Of a stretch of 18,204 nt of DNA, positions 16,399-18,204 are shown piece after piece (the stretch's first letter is position 1; every line of letters starts with the position of its first letter). The notes below the pieces were generated by a model. That model saw only the letters and a program-made list of their open reading frames with translations. It searched no databases and was not told the origin of the DNA. The position numbers and the translations under genes were made by a program. The stretch spans positions 1 to 18,204 of the forward strand of contig JALGZU010000018.1 of NCBI GenBank assembly GCA_025774735.1. The letters run 5' to 3'. The DNA comes from a candidate division LCP-89 bacterium. GTDB lineage: Bacteria; Electryoneota; B3-LCP.

Positions 16399-17724
16399 TT
16401 GCTCCAGGCGGTTAATATAACTATTATTGAAAGCCAGAGCGAAAACCCTGGACGCGATATGGATCAGGAATGGCTTACCTTGGCAAGTTCTCTAGGATAC
16501 CAGGCGACAATCGTGCCGCAGATAACCTTAAATGATACTGCATTTTTTGATACTACGGACATCTTGATCATTTCCTCTGGTACTATTGCATTGCCAGAAA
16601 ATCGCGTGGCCACAATTTTGGCTTTTGTTCAGCAAGGCGGATCTGTATATCTGCAGACGGAATATCAGGAAAGCTATACGACAAACATGGCATTCCAATT
16701 CATTGTCGATTCGCTGGGAGGTCAGTTTAGTTGGATAGGAGAAGTGTCTGGTTGGTTGGTATGCGATGTATGGGGCAATCTGGCCAGAATCTACAATATC
16801 GTTCCAGAGGTAAGTTCGTTGTGGTATGGATGTGAGGGCATAGGCGATGAAACCATAGAAAATTGCCTTACCTACCAAAACCAAAATGTCGGATTCCTCT
16901 TTCGCCCGCCTGATGAAAGTCAAAGATATGGATACTTGGTAACAACCTCCGACCAGGATTGGATTATAGAAAGCCTTTGCTATCCGTTGATGGCGAATAT
17001 TCTTTCGAGCCTCCTCCTCCGCCACAGCGGAATTCCGAGGATCGCAGCAGAACCCCTGAATATCCCAATTCAGATCCTCTCTGGTGGTGGTAGATTTCAA
17101 TTCAATCTGACTGTCGAAAATCCTACAAACACGAGCATCGCCTTCTATGCATGGAGTGAGATTGCCCTAGATACGTCGTTATATCTAAGTCCAGCGGCTT
17201 CCAAACCAAACATTATATTAGGACCGGGGCAAAGCCGAACTTGGCTAAATCTGACACAAAATGTGCCTGCTTCTGCGTTGCCAGGAGATTATCGCTATTT
17301 TATCAATACTAGGATCTTACCTGACAGCATGTCAACTTCAGTTTGCTTTGACTTTGAAAAACTGGCTGGCAGTAGAGAATCAGCAGAATACGGCAGTTGG
17401 TTACTAACCGGTTGGAACGAGCTACTGGAAGAACTATATTATGAGGTTCCCTCCCCAGCTTCTACATTACGCCTTATGCCCTCCAATCCAAATCCATTTA
17501 ATATCTCAACTACGTTAAGCTTGAATTTACCTGAAACGTGTTATCTTATTCTGGCCATTTATACACCAAACGGTCGATGCGTGACGAAACTCATAGACGG
17601 CTGGCGGGAAAGTGGCACGCATACCGTAACCTTCGGCGCTTCGAACCTGCCTTCGGGCATCTACATCGCACGGCTTGAGGCGGGGAATTACCAGGCATCG
17701 CAGAAGCTGGTCCTGTTGAAGTGA
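16399..17724 (+). CDS. T9SS protein with GATase/DUF4350-like N-terminal domain, signal peptide apparently lost
   Basis: 441 residues from the TTG at 16399. Residues ~5-210 look like a class I glutamine-amidotransferase-like or DUF4350-like Rossmann domain (DILIISSGTIALPENRV, FVQQGGSVYLQTEY). Residues ~213-328 are a divergent copy of the shared domain (PIQILSGGGRFQFN, NLTQNVP, FDFEKL). Residues ~353-441 are the T9SS sorting domain (SNPNPFN, LIDGWRESG, KLVLLK). A T9SS cargo needs a Sec signal peptide, but here the well-placed ATG at 16381 meets TAA at its fifth codon. What remains (MLKG-stop-SLLQAV) looks like both ends of a signal peptide with its middle deleted. The gene may therefore be a pseudogene, or be translated from TTG and kept inside. 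It is AT-richer than the phosphatase gene before it. It uses TGA as its stop. Confidence 0.75.
   Translation: MLQAVNITIIESQSENPGRDMDQEWLTLASSLGYQATIVPQITLNDTAFFDTTDILIISSGTIALPENRVATILAFVQQGGSVYLQTEYQESYTTNMAFQFIVDSLGGQFSWIGEVSGWLVCDVWGNLARIYNIVPEVSSLWYGCEGIGDETIENCLTYQNQNVGFLFRPPDESQRYGYLVTTSDQDWIIESLCYPLMANILSSLLLRHSGIPRIAAEPLNIPIQILSGGGRFQFNLTVENPTNTSIAFYAWSEIALDTSLYLSPAASKPNIILGPGQSRTWLNLTQNVPASALPGDYRYFINTRILPDSMSTSVCFDFEKLAGSRESAEYGSWLLTGWNELLEELYYEVPSPASTLRLMPSNPNPFNISTTLSLNLPETCYLILAIYTPNGRCVTKLIDGWRESGTHTVTFGASNLPSGIYIARLEAGNYQASQKLVLLK
17035..17382 (+). repeat. Shared domain, copy 5 (divergent)
   Basis: It keeps NIPIQILSGGGRFQFN, TQNVPASALPGDYRYF and FDFEKL but has lost the RDRTQ motif (now WLNLTQ) and the closing GDG. 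Boundaries are approximate. Confidence 0.6.
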
Positions 17725-17749
17725 GGCCTCACCATTTTTCTCGTTTGTC

Positions 17750-17769
17750 ATTCCCGCGAAAGCGGGAAT
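17750..17769. repeat. REP-like palindrome (ATTCCCGC/GCGGGAAT)
   Basis: ATTCCCGC, loop GAAA, GCGGGAAT: a perfect 8-bp stem inside the widely dispersed 'GTCATTCCCGCGAAAGCGGG' element, whose translation gives the familiar SRFRGND string. It may also act as the terminator of the preceding gene. Only one copy is in this window; its abundance elsewhere is known for many bacterial genomes and not shown here. Confidence 0.75.
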
Positions 17770-17860
17770 CCAGAGGATCGTTTATATGGCATACTTCTGA
17801 CTTGTCCGCCACCGACATGAAGCATGCGACCGCCTTTTTCATAATTCCCCCATCTCCCCC

Positions 17861-17889
17861 TTGACTTTTTGCCAAATTTGCCCTATCTT
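17861..17889 (+). promoter_or_regulatory. Promoter of the aldehyde dehydrogenase gene
   Basis: TTGACT at 17861-17866, 17-bp spacer, TATCTT at 17884-17889. With the next two bases the -10 reads TATCTTTG, which also matches the Bacteroidetes-type TAnnTTTG. No Shine-Dalgarno precedes the ATG at 17935. Confidence 0.65.
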
Positions 17890-17934
17890 TGACCTCACCC
17901 TTAAACGTCACCACCTTCAAACTTTCCAACCGCC

Positions 17935-18204
17935 ATGGATCGCGATCTCACCTCCGTTCAGGAAGTGCGGGAACTCCTCACCCGCGCTCAGGCCACCCTG
18001 CCCGCCCTGCGGGAATTGACCCAGGATGACGTCAACCGCATCACTGAAGCGATGGCCGAGGCGGGCTACCAGGCCGCCGAAAGCCTGGCCAAGATGGCCG
18101 TCGAAGAGACCGGCTTCGGCAGGTACGAGGACAAGGTCACCAAGAACCGCTTCGCCACTCGCGACCTGCTCCGCTTCATCGCTCCCATGAAGACGGTCGG
18201 CTTT
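17935..18204 (+). CDS. Acylating (acetyl-CoA-linked) aldehyde dehydrogenase, N-terminal part (3' end outside window)
   Basis: The first 90 codons are present and open to the right edge. After an N-terminal helix (SVQEVRELLTRAQATL) comes the block 'SLAKMAVEETGFGRYEDKV', then TKNRFATRDLL and MKTVGF. This is the typical start of CoA-acylating aldehyde dehydrogenases such as the N-terminal half of AdhE, EutE and PduP. These enzymes interconvert an aldehyde and its acyl-CoA with NAD(H). The catalytic Cys lies beyond the window, so AdhE fusion and stand-alone enzyme cannot be told apart. The short N-terminus shows no obvious microcompartment targeting extension. The ATG at 17935 is chosen because it begins the conserved region and follows a promoter; the leader lacks a purine-rich ribosome site, as does the phosphatase leader. 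Confidence 0.82.
   Translation, partial: MDRDLTSVQEVRELLTRAQATLPALRELTQDDVNRITEAMAEAGYQAAESLAKMAVEETGFGRYEDKVTKNRFATRDLLRFIAPMKTVGF

Noticed and set aside
17729..17929. A 66-residue minus-strand reading frame ending in DSRFRGNDKREKW
   Set aside because: The string comes from translating the REP-like palindrome, and the frame covers the promoter of the aldehyde dehydrogenase gene.
17935..17990. Microcompartment encapsulation peptide on the aldehyde dehydrogenase
   Set aside because: The N-terminus is too short before the conserved block, and no shell protein gene is visible; the first helix looks like the normal start of the family.

Overview
The window looks like a chromosomal segment from an uncultured FCB-group bacterium, outside the classical Bacteroidetes. 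Candidate phyla such as Zixibacteria, KSB1, Electryoneota, Marinimicrobia or Cloacimonadota are the natural comparison; this placement is inference. The main evidence is five proteins that end in a type IX secretion system (T9SS) type A sorting domain with YPNPFNP-like, DGWR, GIY/GMY and KMVLxK elements. Their ectodomains are typical of these lineages: right-handed beta-helix, FG-GAP repeats, MAM-like and ASH modules.

Layout. Positions 2-7580 (+) hold three secreted T9SS cargo genes: the C-terminal part of a probable M14-type peptidase, a beta-helix protein 33 bp downstream, and, after a strong terminator and a clear promoter, a 1327-residue multidomain protein with three copies of a ~144-residue module. 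Converging on it from the minus strand (9270-7660) is an FG-GAP repeat T9SS protein interrupted by a single in-frame TGA. A small membrane protein of unknown function (9544-10182, +) diverges from it. Next come two minus-strand sodium symporter genes in one likely transcript: a PutP-like SSS transporter (13454-12021), then an AGCS alanine/glycine symporter (11966-10317). Divergent from these is a large membrane protein with a GAF-like region and a SpoIIE/RsbU-type PP2C phosphatase (13690-16221). A fifth T9SS protein follows (16399-17724); its signal peptide appears lost behind a five-codon minicistron. The window ends in the first 90 codons of an acylating aldehyde dehydrogenase (17935 onward).

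How it fits together. The T9SS genes form a local secretome cluster. Each has a different outer domain joined to the same C-terminal cassette: an unnamed ~115-residue domain, a short linker ending the WxxxGexFe type of segment, and the sorting domain. In three genes the 115-residue domain is exactly 345 nt long. The symporters suggest amino-acid uptake driven by sodium. The phosphatase is a probable stress or sigma-factor pathway output with no partner gene nearby. Seven putative promoters share TTGNNN, a 16-17 bp spacer and a -10 near TATNTT. Rho-independent hairpins close most transcription units. No tRNA, rRNA, CRISPR array or insertion sequence was seen, and no gene-free stretch exceeds 300 bases.
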